64,000 nt of DNA from Labilibaculum antarcticum (lineage in GTDB: Bacteria; Bacteroidota; Bacteroidia; Bacteroidales; Marinifilaceae): the NCBI RefSeq assembly GCF_002356295.1, contig NZ_AP018042.1, positions 5,364,361-5,428,360 of the forward strand. The letters are read 5' to 3'. Position 1 is the stretch's first letter, and each line of letters starts with the position of its first letter. The translations under genes were made by a program, and so were the position numbers. The notes under the pieces were generated by a model. That model worked only from the letters and a program-made list of their open reading frames with translations, did no database searches and was not told the DNA's origin. Positions 8,543-18,571 of the stretch are shown here, one piece after another.

Positions 8543-9160
8543 TTAAAATATGAAATATCCAATGGCTGGTAACTCCTTAGGAATAATTTCGATTTCATTT
8601 TCCATTAGATTCAGCTCTATAAGTTTATTGCTTTTAAGAAGATGAAATGGAAACAACTTGATACAATTATTTCTCAAATAAATGTGAGTAATAGATGCTG
8701 AATTCAAAAGGTATTCTATCCCTTCGGTTAGCTGATTATTAGTAAAATCAATGACTTCTAATTTGGGACAATCCAAAAGAATACTGGGCACTACAGTGAA
8801 TTTATTATCACCTAGATATAATTTTTGGAGTACGGGCAAATGAGTTATTAATTGAGGCAATAAACTAATTTGATTCCGACGAATATCCATACATTTCAAA
8901 CACTTTAAATTTGCTATTTTTTCCGGAATAGATTTAAGTTCATTTTCCTGAATATCTAAAAATTCTAAATGCTTTAATTTAAAAAGTGCAGGAGGCCAAA
9001 TGCCTTTCAGATTCTTTTTTGAAATATTTAAATGTGTTACCTGAGCAAATTCATTAAGCTGATAGCCTTTTATCAGCCAAGTAACTTTCTTTACTTGTTT
9101 TACCCCCCATTTTAGCTGAGTATTTAACTCTTCAATTGTATGTGAGTCTTCCATTTTCAA
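8543..9160 (-). CDS. Leucine-rich repeat protein
   Basis: A 205-residue protein with about six consecutive LRR units of ~23 residues, each showing the LxxLxLxxNxL pattern (for example LEFLDIQENELKSIP and LQKLYLGDNKFTVVP). It has no signal peptide, membrane helix or additional domain, so it is probably a cytoplasmic interaction protein. ATG codons at 9160 and 9154 are both possible starts. No functional partner is indicated by the neighbours. Confidence 0.75.
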   Translation of the reverse strand: MKMEDSHTIEELNTQLKWGVKQVKKVTWLIKGYQLNEFAQVTHLNISKKNLKGIWPPALFKLKHLEFLDIQENELKSIPEKIANLKCLKCMDIRRNQISLLPQLITHLPVLQKLYLGDNKFTVVPSILLDCPKLEVIDFTNNQLTEGIEYLLNSASITHIYLRNNCIKLFPFHLLKSNKLIELNLMENEIEIIPKELPAIGYFIF

Positions 9161-9378
9161 TAATTCTTACTGTTTATTTCGCACGAATACAAAAATTGCC
9201 TAAACGTACTATTTTATACCAAACAAAAAAACACCCAAATGCCATGGCATTTCACCAAGTTAAATCTATAAAATTATGGACTATGGATAATTATCTTTTG
9301 CCCTTCCCTCTCTAAGTTAGAATATAATTGAAGAACTCACCCATCTTCAAATTCTTATTGTATCGAAAAACGTTCCTC

Positions 9379-11382
9379 TTATCCTACACTTTTAATTTTC
9401 ACAATCCCTTTCCGATAGGCATCCAGTAGTCGGTTCAAGTCTTGAATTTGTTGACGCAAATTGGCTCCTATATGAGTATCTCCCACATGAATTCGCTTGG
9501 TAGCGTGCTCAATCATACTTCTGGTTGAAACAATATCAACTTCATCGAGAATAGCTCTTCGTTTTGATTCAAAAGAGGTATGTTCCGCAAGAATTAAGCT
9601 ATAAGAATCGTAAATTAGAGTGTAGCCCGCAATGCCGGTCACTTTTTGGTAGGGTTTTGACATTCCTCCATCAATTACAAAAAGTTTACCATCCGCTTTT
9701 ACCGGACTTTCGCCCTTCCCAACCTTTACCGGCACATGCCCATTAATGATATGCGAAACTTCCGGATCGAGTCCAAATTCCTCTAAAATACGGCAACAGC
9801 TCGCCGAATCATCTCTTAGTTTATAATACATATTGCTTTCCTCCCGCTGCACTTCCTTATCGTCGAGAAAATAGCGTTCGAAAGTGGCCATTTTCTTCTT
9901 CCCAAAAAGAGGTGAATAAGCTCCACTCCATAGGTACCACATGTAGGCCCGATCCTTACTCGTTCTTTCAGGATGCTCACGGTTAAAGTAAGCTCGCCGA
10001 CAAATTAAATCAAATTGATCACAAAGAGCCTTTCCCTTGTAATTTTCACCTTGTAAAGTAAGATCTTTCAAATTCCCCTTTTCATCGAGAGGGATACAAC
10101 CATGAAATAGTAAATTGGAATTATAGGATAGATAGGTACTTCCTTTGGAAAATAATGTTTTTATATGGCGTTGCAACTTTTCACAATACAAGAATGAGTA
10201 ACGAAGCTTTTCAGCCAACTCGGTCTCCTCTTTAGTTAGTTGATAAGGATTTTTAGGATCAATGGTAGGAAATGATTTATCGTTCAACTCCAATTCCCGA
10301 CCATCAATAGTCACCGTACCTTTTTCATAATTGATTTTATCGAGCAGTAATCGATCTTCCATCTCCATTTCAGGACTGCGGCGAATGATTTCACCAGCCA
10401 GTTTCATCTCAATCACCATGATGGCTTTGTGCATTTTACTGGTCAGTTTAATCTGCGTAGAACCAATATTTTCAGGAGGTGTATTTTTGGGGATAAAAGC
10501 TTCGCAGGGATCGCCCTCATAGGCTTTCATGGCGAAGGTAGCCAAAGGCATCAGATTAATTCCATAGGCATCTTCGAGAGTATCCAGGTTGTTGTATCGG
10601 GCACTCAAACGAATTACAGCGGCTATACTGGCACGAATTCCTGTTGCGGCAGCCATCCATACAATATCGTGGTTTCCCCACTGAATATCTACCGAATAAT
10701 GATCCTGTATTACATCCATTACCTTATCGGCAAAAGGTCCTCTATCATATATATCCCCAATTATATGCAGACGATCAATTAGTAAACGTTGTATAAATTT
10801 ACTGATCGCCACAATAAATTGATTGGCCCGATCAACATCGATAATCGATTGTATGATGCAATCGAAATACTTTTCTTTCTTCGCATTAGGTTCATTCAGT
10901 AACTCATCAATCACATAGGCGAAATCGGATGGCATCGCCTTTCTTACCTTCGATTGGGTGTACTTATCGGCCGATACGCGGGCCACTTCGATTAAGCGGC
11001 GAAGCGTAATTGAAAACCATTGATTCAAATCCTCCTGTTCGTTGGTAATGAGTTTGAGCTTCTCCTCAGGGTAATAAATCAGTATTGCCAACTGATTTTT
11101 TTCTTTTTCGAGCATCGTATTCGCATACACAACATCAATTTTTTTGCGCACCATACCCGAAGCATTTCTCAACACATGATTAAAAGTCTCATATTCTCCA
11201 TGAATATCCGTAAGGAAATGCTCTGTCCCTTTGGGCAGATTCATTATTGATTCAAGATTTATAATTTCGGTACAAGCCGCTTGAACTGATGGGAATTTTT
11301 CAGCAAGCAGGTTTAGAAATTTTAATTCGTCTTCACTAGAATTGCTTTGTAACAATTCATCCTTTTGGTAGTTAAGATTCAT
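9379..11382 (-). CDS. fbp: Fructose-1,6-bisphosphatase class III
   Basis: Hydrolyses fructose 1,6-bisphosphate to fructose 6-phosphate, the committed step of gluconeogenesis. The 667-residue length and the calcineurin-like metallophosphatase motifs fit the class III family of Firmicutes and Bacteroidota. The motifs are GDIYDRGPFADKVMD, then QWGNHDIVWMAAATG, and the distal INGHVPVKVGKGESP and FVIDGGMSKPYQ. The enzyme is cytoplasmic. It stands alone: the ~400-bp upstream gap contains no other gene and the LRR gene lies downstream. Confidence 0.96.
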   Translation of the reverse strand: MNLNYQKDELLQSNSSEDELKFLNLLAEKFPSVQAACTEIINLESIMNLPKGTEHFLTDIHGEYETFNHVLRNASGMVRKKIDVVYANTMLEKEKNQLAILIYYPEEKLKLITNEQEDLNQWFSITLRRLIEVARVSADKYTQSKVRKAMPSDFAYVIDELLNEPNAKKEKYFDCIIQSIIDVDRANQFIVAISKFIQRLLIDRLHIIGDIYDRGPFADKVMDVIQDHYSVDIQWGNHDIVWMAAATGIRASIAAVIRLSARYNNLDTLEDAYGINLMPLATFAMKAYEGDPCEAFIPKNTPPENIGSTQIKLTSKMHKAIMVIEMKLAGEIIRRSPEMEMEDRLLLDKINYEKGTVTIDGRELELNDKSFPTIDPKNPYQLTKEETELAEKLRYSFLYCEKLQRHIKTLFSKGSTYLSYNSNLLFHGCIPLDEKGNLKDLTLQGENYKGKALCDQFDLICRRAYFNREHPERTSKDRAYMWYLWSGAYSPLFGKKKMATFERYFLDDKEVQREESNMYYKLRDDSASCCRILEEFGLDPEVSHIINGHVPVKVGKGESPVKADGKLFVIDGGMSKPYQKVTGIAGYTLIYDSYSLILAEHTSFESKRRAILDEVDIVSTRSMIEHATKRIHVGDTHIGANLRQQIQDLNRLLDAYRKGIVKIKSVG

Positions 11383-11784
11383 TTATCTTTTTTTATGTAA
11401 TTGATTCATTAAATTCTTCACTTTATCCATTCCTGATCAGAGTTTCCTGCATTCATTTCCACCTTTATTTAGCCATTATAAGATTACATATTCCCGATCA
11501 TCAGCTATGAAGAAAGCTAAATTTACGTATTTTTTTTATTGTTGAGCATGCAAAAAGAATTCCCCTGTTTTCTAATCCACTCCTAAACCAGATTGTAGAG
11601 CACTAGTTGGAGAATTTAAAAGCACAAATTGGACTCAGCATAAACTTTCGATCAATCCTGAATTGATCTTATTTTTTTAAGGAGGAGTATCGAATTTACA
11701 AAACCTAAGAACACAAAAAAAAGCTTGGCAGTTCTGATCATTCAGTCCTGTCAAGCTCTATATCTATTAGCATTTTATCCTTTA
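11383..11784. other. Intergenic gap upstream of fbp
   Basis: No coding region or RNA gene is apparent. The left part must hold the fbp promoter, and the right end carries the terminator of the gene at 11785-12552. Confidence 0.5.
11715..11757 (-). terminator. Intrinsic terminator (leftward) of the 11785-12552 gene
   Basis: AGCTTGGCAG (11722-11731) pairs with CTGTCAAGCT (11748-11757) with one wobble pair. The A-tract 11715-11722 gives the T-tract on the minus strand. Confidence 0.8.
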
Positions 11785-12552
11785 CTAACGAAAGTCTCTC
11801 AATGCTTTTTTCACTGTAGTAAGATCGCTTTCTTTATCGCGAATAATTTTGTTTTCATTATCGAACTCAAAATCCGAATAAGAAATTACGACCAATGAAA
11901 TATCATTCTCTGGAAGAACTTTGGCTCTTCTCTCATCGTATGTTCTTCGCAGCTCTTCACGTGATAAAATCTTAGTGCCTTCCTCCTCTTCCTCTTCATC
12001 AATTTTATGAGAGGCAACAACAGGTCTGAAATTCTGTATTTCTTTATATTCTATCACCAATTGCAATTCTTCATAGTAAGCATCTACCGGAAGCTTGGTT
12101 TGAGTTTTTCCATTTTTATGCAGATCACCCAAAAGGAAAGGAAATCTTTTCTGACGATCGGCTTTTAGTGATAATACCTCATCGCATAATGAGATAACAT
12201 ATGTTTCGTCGCTGTTTGCACGAATGGCTAAAACATCATTTTCCAGTTTCTTTGTTTCCTGTTTGTAGGCTGTCTCTGGAGCAGTTGAATTAGTCGGTAT
12301 AAAGTACCAATAAGTATGTTCACCATGTCTTTCAGCATGAACAAAGGGTATTAAAGCCAACTCGTTGCTTTCATCAAGCTCTCTAAGAACTAAGCGAATT
12401 GGCAATCCTTTTTTAATGTCTTTTGCAAATATCCCCGCTTTAATAAAAGCAGGCATCAGCTCTTTTACGGGTACTATTGTAAGTGTTGCATTGGTAGTAA
12501 AGTATTCTGCAATTACTGTGTTTATCTTCTCTATTTGGGAAAGATCCTTCAT
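11785..12552 (-). CDS. Uncharacterised protein with possible restriction-endonuclease-like segment
   Basis: A 255-residue cytoplasmic protein that I cannot name. The first ~75 residues look like a helical/winged-helix-type domain (IEKINTVIAEYFTTN...ELMPAFIKAGIF). Residues ~150-200 contain LPVDAYYEELQLVIEYKEIQN. This arrangement of D, E and E-x-K on beta strands resembles the PD-(D/E)xK nuclease core seen in DUF559/VSR-like proteins. A run of acidic residues (DEEEEEEG) follows, then SREELRRTYDERRAKVLPENDISLVVISYSDF. It is monocistronic, with its own terminator. The nuclease idea is inference from motif shape only. Confidence 0.65.
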   Translation of the reverse strand: MKDLSQIEKINTVIAEYFTTNATLTIVPVKELMPAFIKAGIFAKDIKKGLPIRLVLRELDESNELALIPFVHAERHGEHTYWYFIPTNSTAPETAYKQETKKLENDVLAIRANSDETYVISLCDEVLSLKADRQKRFPFLLGDLHKNGKTQTKLPVDAYYEELQLVIEYKEIQNFRPVVASHKIDEEEEEEGTKILSREELRRTYDERRAKVLPENDISLVVISYSDFEFDNENKIIRDKESDLTTVKKALRDFR

Positions 12553-12806
12553 ATTATTGTCAATTATTTATATATCTACTGTTTGGTATTATCCTTCTAA
12601 GTGGATAAGTATTCTCCATTACTCAACAGATTCGGTCAAGAAATAGCAGTCTTGTTTTCATCTTTTAACAGTTTGCAAATATAGACTTAAAATCAGAGAT
12701 AAAGGCTATACAGTCTGTTCTCAGTAAAACAAATGCAAATCATACAACTAAAACCAGCTCTATACCACGAAAAGTAGACTTTCCCACAGAATTTATTGTG
12801 AAAAGC

Positions 12807-12843
12807 AAAAGAGGGTGTCCAAAAATTGGACACCCTCTTTCTT
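12807..12843. terminator. Terminator hairpin downstream of the GH117 gene
   Basis: GAGGGTGTCC (12811-12820) pairs perfectly with GGACACCCTC (12828-12837). It is flanked by A residues on the left and T residues on the right, so it can act on leftward transcription from the GH117/GH2 pair. Confidence 0.8.
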
Positions 12844-12854
12844 GTGAAAATTTT

Positions 12855-14120
12855 CTATTGGTCCAATAAACGTTTATTTTCTTGCTGTACTCGCTCTCGT
12901 TGTTTCCCATTTAAACCATGATTGTAGTAGAACTCTGGCTTATAGTATGTATTTGAATGTTTCATAGAAGGATCGTTAACATCCTGACTCAAGTCACAAT
13001 CGAAACGTGTTAAAACAGCGTGATTGGTTGCCCACGAAGTAACTGTTGTAAAGTGTGAAATTCCCCAGGTTATACCACGACCATCTTTGGTATCTGTAAA
13101 CGCGTCAGGAATATATGGACCTCCCGCATTTGGCATTAAATACGTAATTGACGCAATGTTAAAGTTAATTCCATCTTCGGCATACTGAACTGTATTATGC
13201 TCGTTACCATCACGTATTACCAATGCTGCAATACCAGTTTTAAATGGAAAAAGAGTTGTCTCATGTCCCGAATTGATAACCGGATTCAGAGGATTTTTTT
13301 CAAATGGACCCAATGGATTATCTGCAACAGCTAAACCTTGCATACGAACCAAGTTTGGTTGTCCGTTTGCATCTGATTTATAGTACAAATATATTTTCCC
13401 TTTATATACCAATGGATAAGGATCATGAATTGAGAATTGATCCCAGTCGCCCTCAGCTCCGTTTGGTATTACCACTTTATTGTAAGCAGTCCACGGACCA
13501 TCAGGTGAATCAGCATAAGAAACAGCTACGGGACAATCATCTCCACGTTTACCGCTTGCTTCCATAAATCCCTGATAGTACAAGTAATATTTACCTTTCC
13601 ATACCAAAATATCAGACGTAGCTACCGAACGCCAACCTACATTTGGTTTAGGCGGTCTTGGTACTGCAACGCCTTGCTCCTCCCAGGTAAATCCATCTTT
13701 ACTGGTTGCATACCAAATATCACATAAATCCCAATCACTGGAAGGAATAGTATCATTGCATTTTTCGGCTCCCTGCGGAGGTGTTGGTGTGTCACGATGT
13801 GTGTACCAAACGTAATATTTTCCATTGGCTAAAATCACCTTTGAAGGATCTCTTCGGGAAATGGTTCCGTCATCATTATTGTAATCAAAGCCTTTTAACT
13901 TTGTGTATTTAAATTGGGAATAAAGCTCGTTCTCCTGCGGTGTAGGTGCCAAATATGCATCATAATTGCGTTCCATGGCCGCACTTAAAGCTCTGTTAGG
14001 TTTCTCTTTTGGCAGTACAAATGGAAATCCATCCGTATTTTTTGTTTGAGCCTTACATGCAAAAACAGATACAGCACAAATGCCAACCAATATTATCCTC
14101 GATAATGTTTTTTGTATCAT
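12855..14120 (-). CDS. GH117 family glycoside hydrolase (neoagarooligosaccharide hydrolase-like), lipoprotein-like
   Basis: GH117 enzymes release 3,6-anhydro-L-galactose from the non-reducing end of agar-derived neoagaro-oligosaccharides. The 421-residue length and five-bladed beta-propeller pattern fit. Visible signature residues are SRRDPSKV (Asp91, candidate base), SIHDPYPL (Asp233) and NSGHETTLFPF (His286), corresponding to the family's catalytic/metal-site residues. The N-terminus has a hydrophobic signal ending in VFAC (Cys22), so periplasmic or lipid-anchored location is likely. It lies 25 bp downstream of the GH2 gene and is presumably co-transcribed. Agar-type specificity rests on family knowledge; porphyran-derived substrates are also possible. 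Confidence 0.85.
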   Translation of the reverse strand: MIQKTLSRIILVGICAVSVFACKAQTKNTDGFPFVLPKEKPNRALSAAMERNYDAYLAPTPQENELYSQFKYTKLKGFDYNNDDGTISRRDPSKVILANGKYYVWYTHRDTPTPPQGAEKCNDTIPSSDWDLCDIWYATSKDGFTWEEQGVAVPRPPKPNVGWRSVATSDILVWKGKYYLYYQGFMEASGKRGDDCPVAVSYADSPDGPWTAYNKVVIPNGAEGDWDQFSIHDPYPLVYKGKIYLYYKSDANGQPNLVRMQGLAVADNPLGPFEKNPLNPVINSGHETTLFPFKTGIAALVIRDGNEHNTVQYAEDGINFNIASITYLMPNAGGPYIPDAFTDTKDGRGITWGISHFTTVTSWATNHAVLTRFDCDLSQDVNDPSMKHSNTYYKPEFYYNHGLNGKQRERVQQENKRLLDQ

Positions 14121-14145
14121 AATTGAAAAAATATTTTATTTAAAA

Positions 14146-16671
14146 TCATTTAACTGTCAGCTTGATGACATTACTTTTAATTGCATTTGAACTGGCAGAA
14201 ATATCTACAGAACCAGCTTTTGTGGTCGACTGTACAATTAATAAGCAACGCCCTTTATTTGTATAAACAGTGTTCGATTGGTAAGTCTGAGTGCTTTTTG
14301 CAGATCCATTATCTACTCCCAGCAATTTGATTGCTCCATCCAATTCAAAACTGATGCTTGCCTCGGAAACAATCACCGGGTTGTTATCCTTATCATGGAG
14401 CTGAGCGATAATGTGTGCCACCTCGTAACCATCTGCATTTAAACTTGTTTTATCAACTGATAGTTGAATACTCACAGGTTCGGTAGATGTTACAATTTGA
14501 GAGGAGATTTCCTTACCATCCTTTACTCCTTTTGCCTCTAACTTACCCTTACTATAAGGAACCGCCCATTTATAAATGCGATCGTCAAAACTACTCAAAC
14601 TTTTGATTCCCATAGATTCTCCATTCAAAAACAATTCTACTTCAGGACAATTAGAGATTACTTCTACAATTACATTCTTTTCGTCGGTGTAGTTCCAATG
14701 CTCAATTACATCGTACCATTCCCACAAAGCATGTTCCCAGGCACCTGCTTTCTTCTCTACTACATTCCCCGATTCACCCACTTTATAATTAGAATCCTTC
14801 GTAGAATTTGAACAAATATAAATATGTGGTTCATTGGACCAAAGTGTTTTATACATGTGGTAAGACGGTTTTGGGAATGCAGCCAAATCGACCAATCCAC
14901 TTGCAGTCGCTTTTTGTGGCCAGCGTCCATTTGTTTCTCCAAGGTAATCAGTACCTGTCCACAAAAATGTTCCTGACACAAACGGACGTTCTTCGATGGC
15001 CTTCCACTCATGCCATTGCCCCAAGTTCTCGGTGCCCATTACAATTTTATTCGGATAATATTTCTTCGCGTAATCATACATTACCCGACGGTAACTAAAA
15101 CCTACAATATCCAACGCATCAGTATAACCTGATTCGAAACTGGCTGAGGGCAAAATACAATTTGCAATTACCGGACGACTTGTATCCAACTCTTTTGTCC
15201 AAGTAGCTAATTTATTTGCTGTTTCGCCAATAGTATGCTCTAACGCAGGCATTTTATTGTATTCTGCACGAATTTTCTCAGGAGAGAATGGCGGTTGCGA
15301 CCAAAAATAGCCTCCTTGCCAATCCATATTATTAAAGAAACCTGTCGCTTTTTTATTACGAGGATAAGTCCATTCGATCTCGTTTCCAATGCTCCATTGA
15401 AATACAGAAGGATGATTACGATGAGCCAACATGGTATTCTTCAAATCAAATTGAGCCCACTTTTGAAAATGCTCGCCATATCCACGAGAAATATAATCAT
15501 CATGAGTCTCGTTCATATTATCGCGCTTATCTTTTGGATAATCCCACTCATCGAAAAATTCATCTTGCACCAAAAATCCCATTTCATCGCATAATTCAAG
15601 CAATTCTTCTGATGCGGGATTGTGTGCAATTCGAAGAGCATTACATCCTCCATCTTTCAAAATTTGCAAACGTCGTTTCCAAACTCCTTTAGGAACAGCG
15701 GCTCCTACTAATCCTCCATCGTGGTGTTGACATACACCTTTGATCTTCATGTTTACATCATTCAAAAAGAAACCTTCCTCTTTATCAAAACGAATAGAGC
15801 GAATTCCAAATGTAGATTCGTATACATCAACACTATTTTCTCCTTGTACAATTTTAGAAACAGCCTTGTATAAGTTTGGTGTATCAACACTCCACAGCTC
15901 AGGTTGATCAATCTCAACAGTCTGATTAAAAGTTTTTGTTCCAGATACTAATTCAATATCATCAGAAGCAATTTCTTTTACTTTATTTCCTTTGGGAGAA
16001 TAGAATTCTGTAATAATTTTAAATGATTTTTCGGTATCAAAATCATTATCAACCGTGATATCAATAGAAACGCTAGCTTGTTCTACAGAGACTTTAGGTG
16101 TTGTTATAAAACTTCCCCAAATTGGAATGTGCAATTTATTTACACTTACCAACTTCACATTACGGTAGATACCTGAACCCGTATACCATCTGCTATCAGC
16201 ATATCTTGTATGATCAACCTTTACAGCCAAAACATTGTCTTTTCCTGTCGGATTTAAATAAGGTGTTAAATCGAAATAAAACGGAGAATATCCATAAGGA
16301 TGCTCACCTACTCTTTTGCCATTCAGCCAAACTTCAGAGTTATTGTAAACCCCATCGAATAAGACGTAAGTTAATTCATCTGCGGAAGCATTTACAGTAA
16401 AATGCTTGCGATACCATCCTAAACCTCCAGGCAAATATCCTGTACATCCTTCTCCTTTTATTGAGTCAAAAGGAAATTCAATACTCCAATCGTGAGGAAG
16501 ATTTACTTCTCTCCATGCGGAATCATCTAAATTTACAGCATACGCTTCGTTGGCGTGCTCCAAGGAAAATTTCCATCCAAAATTAAAATCCGATTCTCGT
16601 TTGGAATCTTGAACCGATTGACATCCTATCATGAGAAAGAACAACAATCCAATAGTTATTTTATTTATCAT
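14146..16671 (-). CDS. Glycoside hydrolase family 2 lipoprotein (beta-galactosidase-like)
   Basis: An 841-residue GH2 enzyme with a lipobox signal (FLMIGCQS, Cys17). In order: jelly-roll sugar-binding domain (~30-180), Ig-like domain (~190-290), TIM barrel (~295-600), a DUF4982-like domain (~680-740) and a C-terminal Ig-like domain (~745-841). The acid/base is expected at Glu431 in WSIGNEIEW and the nucleophile at Glu548 in MGTENLGQW. Next to a GH117 enzyme, it most plausibly removes beta-linked galactose from agar or porphyran oligosaccharides, alternating with GH117. The exact substrate cannot be read from sequence. Confidence 0.88.
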   Translation of the reverse strand: MINKITIGLLFFLMIGCQSVQDSKRESDFNFGWKFSLEHANEAYAVNLDDSAWREVNLPHDWSIEFPFDSIKGEGCTGYLPGGLGWYRKHFTVNASADELTYVLFDGVYNNSEVWLNGKRVGEHPYGYSPFYFDLTPYLNPTGKDNVLAVKVDHTRYADSRWYTGSGIYRNVKLVSVNKLHIPIWGSFITTPKVSVEQASVSIDITVDNDFDTEKSFKIITEFYSPKGNKVKEIASDDIELVSGTKTFNQTVEIDQPELWSVDTPNLYKAVSKIVQGENSVDVYESTFGIRSIRFDKEEGFFLNDVNMKIKGVCQHHDGGLVGAAVPKGVWKRRLQILKDGGCNALRIAHNPASEELLELCDEMGFLVQDEFFDEWDYPKDKRDNMNETHDDYISRGYGEHFQKWAQFDLKNTMLAHRNHPSVFQWSIGNEIEWTYPRNKKATGFFNNMDWQGGYFWSQPPFSPEKIRAEYNKMPALEHTIGETANKLATWTKELDTSRPVIANCILPSASFESGYTDALDIVGFSYRRVMYDYAKKYYPNKIVMGTENLGQWHEWKAIEERPFVSGTFLWTGTDYLGETNGRWPQKATASGLVDLAAFPKPSYHMYKTLWSNEPHIYICSNSTKDSNYKVGESGNVVEKKAGAWEHALWEWYDVIEHWNYTDEKNVIVEVISNCPEVELFLNGESMGIKSLSSFDDRIYKWAVPYSKGKLEAKGVKDGKEISSQIVTSTEPVSIQLSVDKTSLNADGYEVAHIIAQLHDKDNNPVIVSEASISFELDGAIKLLGVDNGSAKSTQTYQSNTVYTNKGRCLLIVQSTTKAGSVDISASSNAIKSNVIKLTVK

Positions 16672-16878
16672 ACCTGCAGTAAGGGATTAAGTAATTATTC
16701 AAATGTATTACTCAAATATGCAATGGGAAATCATTAAAAAAGAACTTTTAACCTGAACAAAAACTGAACACCCCCTCTATTTGAGCCTTTTTTTTCTGGA
16801 CAACGAACTCGAAACAAATACCTTTACACCAATGTCTACAGGTTTTTAGATAAAAACACAACTATACAAGACAAGCAA
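16672..16878. promoter_or_regulatory. Divergent promoter region between GH2 and its likely regulator
   Basis: A 207-bp A/T-rich region separates the leftward GH2/GH117 pair from the rightward regulator gene. A near-consensus -7 box (TACCTTTA, about 16820) lies ~60 bp before the regulator start. Confidence 0.4.
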
Positions 16879-18516
16879 ATGGCACATAGACTTTACATAC
16901 TTCTATTTTTATTTCAGCCACTATTCCTTTTGAGCCAAAATCAGACGGAATTACAAGTAAATGACTCAACAATAAATCATCTTTACAACCTAAATACAAA
17001 CAATGGTCTTACTTCTCAATTTTCCGAAGAGATGATTTATAAACTCCAAAATCAATATTCAAAACATATTGAAAATGGAGATACTCTAAAGGCAATTCAA
17101 ACCCTTTCAAGGCTTGGTACAATCTACTCCCACCATGCGTCCTATTCGAAGGCTTACCAACAATATTGGGATGCCCTTTTATTGGCCGACGAAATAAAAG
17201 ATTTGAAAACTATAGCTCAATCTCATGAGCAGATTGCATGGCTCTATTCTTTTTTCGAAAGAGAGAATGAAGCGATTAGTTATTTCCAATCTTCTTTAAA
17301 AATCAAAAAAGAACTTCTAAAACAAGGTGAAATTTCCCGACAAAGCCTTAAAGGCAACTATTATGGATTAACCACCTTATTTCGTGAAGCAAACAACGCT
17401 TCCAAATCTAAAGCATACCTAGATAGCTGTTTCATGATTCATTACTCTGGTGGTGAGAATGTATCTGCTAGTGAGTATCTTCTGGTGGAGCAAAGCTACT
17501 ACCAATTGAGCCAAAACCATACTCAACAAGCTCTTCAGAAAATGCAAGCTGTTGAGCCTTGGTTTCTCAAAAATGATCCTGCTTATTTGGTAATTCTCTA
17601 TTCGTTTATAGGAGATGCCTACCAAAAGCTAGGTATTAATAAAAAAAGTGAAGATTACTATAAGTTATCCATTAAAATCAGCGAAAGCTCTAAAGGGCAT
17701 ATGAACTATATTCCCAGAGTTCACCAAAAACTATCTGATCTTTATTTGAGCATGGGAGATTATAAAAATGCCTTTAAAAAACTTCGTGAGGCCAAACTTC
17801 TAAATGAACAATTATTTGATAGCCGAAGTGAAAACAACAGACCTTTGTTTGAAATAAGTGATGAATTCAGAAAGGAAAAAGAGGCTCAATCACAATTAAT
17901 TCAGGAACAACGATTGTCACAATTAGAACAAGATGATAAAATTTGGTTCTTACAGAAAATGCTGTTTTCCGGAACCATGCTATTCATTTCCATCATCGTT
18001 ATTTTCTATATCCGACACCTAAATACAAAGCACCAAACAGAACAAAAATTGGCCAAAACAAACCAGAAACTTGAAAACAACAAAAATAAGGAACTTTTTG
18101 AGCTTAAGAATAAGGAATTGGCAATATCAGCATTACAATTAATAGAAAAAGATGAATTATTAAAATCTTTAGAAAACAGCTTAACAAACACACCAAATCC
18201 ACCGAGTGAATTGGAGGTGAAAAAAATATTTAAATCAATTTCTCATAACAATGCTCAAAACTGGAAACAATTCGAAGCGCGTTTTGTATCAGTTAACGAA
18301 TCGTTTTTTAAGAATTTAAACGCAGCATATCCAAAACTAACCGCTGGAGAACGAAAACTTTGTGCTCTGTTAAAACTCAATTTCTCGAGTAAGGATATTG
18401 CCAAACTATTAGGGATCTCTACCGAAAGTGTACACACCTTGAGGTACAGATTACGGAAAAAGATGGAGCTTGATCGTGAAGATAATTTGTTTAAACATCT
18501 GGAAAGACTTGGCTAA
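16879..18516 (+). CDS. TPR-membrane-HTH transcriptional regulator of the glycoside hydrolase locus
   Basis: A 545-residue protein with a signal peptide (first ~19 residues), several periplasmic TPR units (about 75-310), a single membrane helix (~358-378), a coiled coil (~385-440) and a C-terminal LuxR-type HTH (~487-531). The HTH includes LTAGERKLCALLKLNFSSKDIAKLLGIS (helices) and VHTLRYRLRKKM. This inside-out layout is common for Bacteroidota regulators that sense a periplasmic signal and bind DNA with the cytoplasmic tail. Divergent placement next to GH2/GH117 suggests it controls them in response to sugar. No receiver or kinase domain is present. Confidence 0.85.
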   Translation: MAHRLYILLFLFQPLFLLSQNQTELQVNDSTINHLYNLNTNNGLTSQFSEEMIYKLQNQYSKHIENGDTLKAIQTLSRLGTIYSHHASYSKAYQQYWDALLLADEIKDLKTIAQSHEQIAWLYSFFERENEAISYFQSSLKIKKELLKQGEISRQSLKGNYYGLTTLFREANNASKSKAYLDSCFMIHYSGGENVSASEYLLVEQSYYQLSQNHTQQALQKMQAVEPWFLKNDPAYLVILYSFIGDAYQKLGINKKSEDYYKLSIKISESSKGHMNYIPRVHQKLSDLYLSMGDYKNAFKKLREAKLLNEQLFDSRSENNRPLFEISDEFRKEKEAQSQLIQEQRLSQLEQDDKIWFLQKMLFSGTMLFISIIVIFYIRHLNTKHQTEQKLAKTNQKLENNKNKELFELKNKELAISALQLIEKDELLKSLENSLTNTPNPPSELEVKKIFKSISHNNAQNWKQFEARFVSVNESFFKNLNAAYPKLTAGERKLCALLKLNFSSKDIAKLLGISTESVHTLRYRLRKKMELDREDNLFKHLERLG

Positions 18517-18571
18517 AGCCTCGAGCAAGGCTAAAAGAAACATTCCTAAATCAAATTTTATTGCTGATGAT

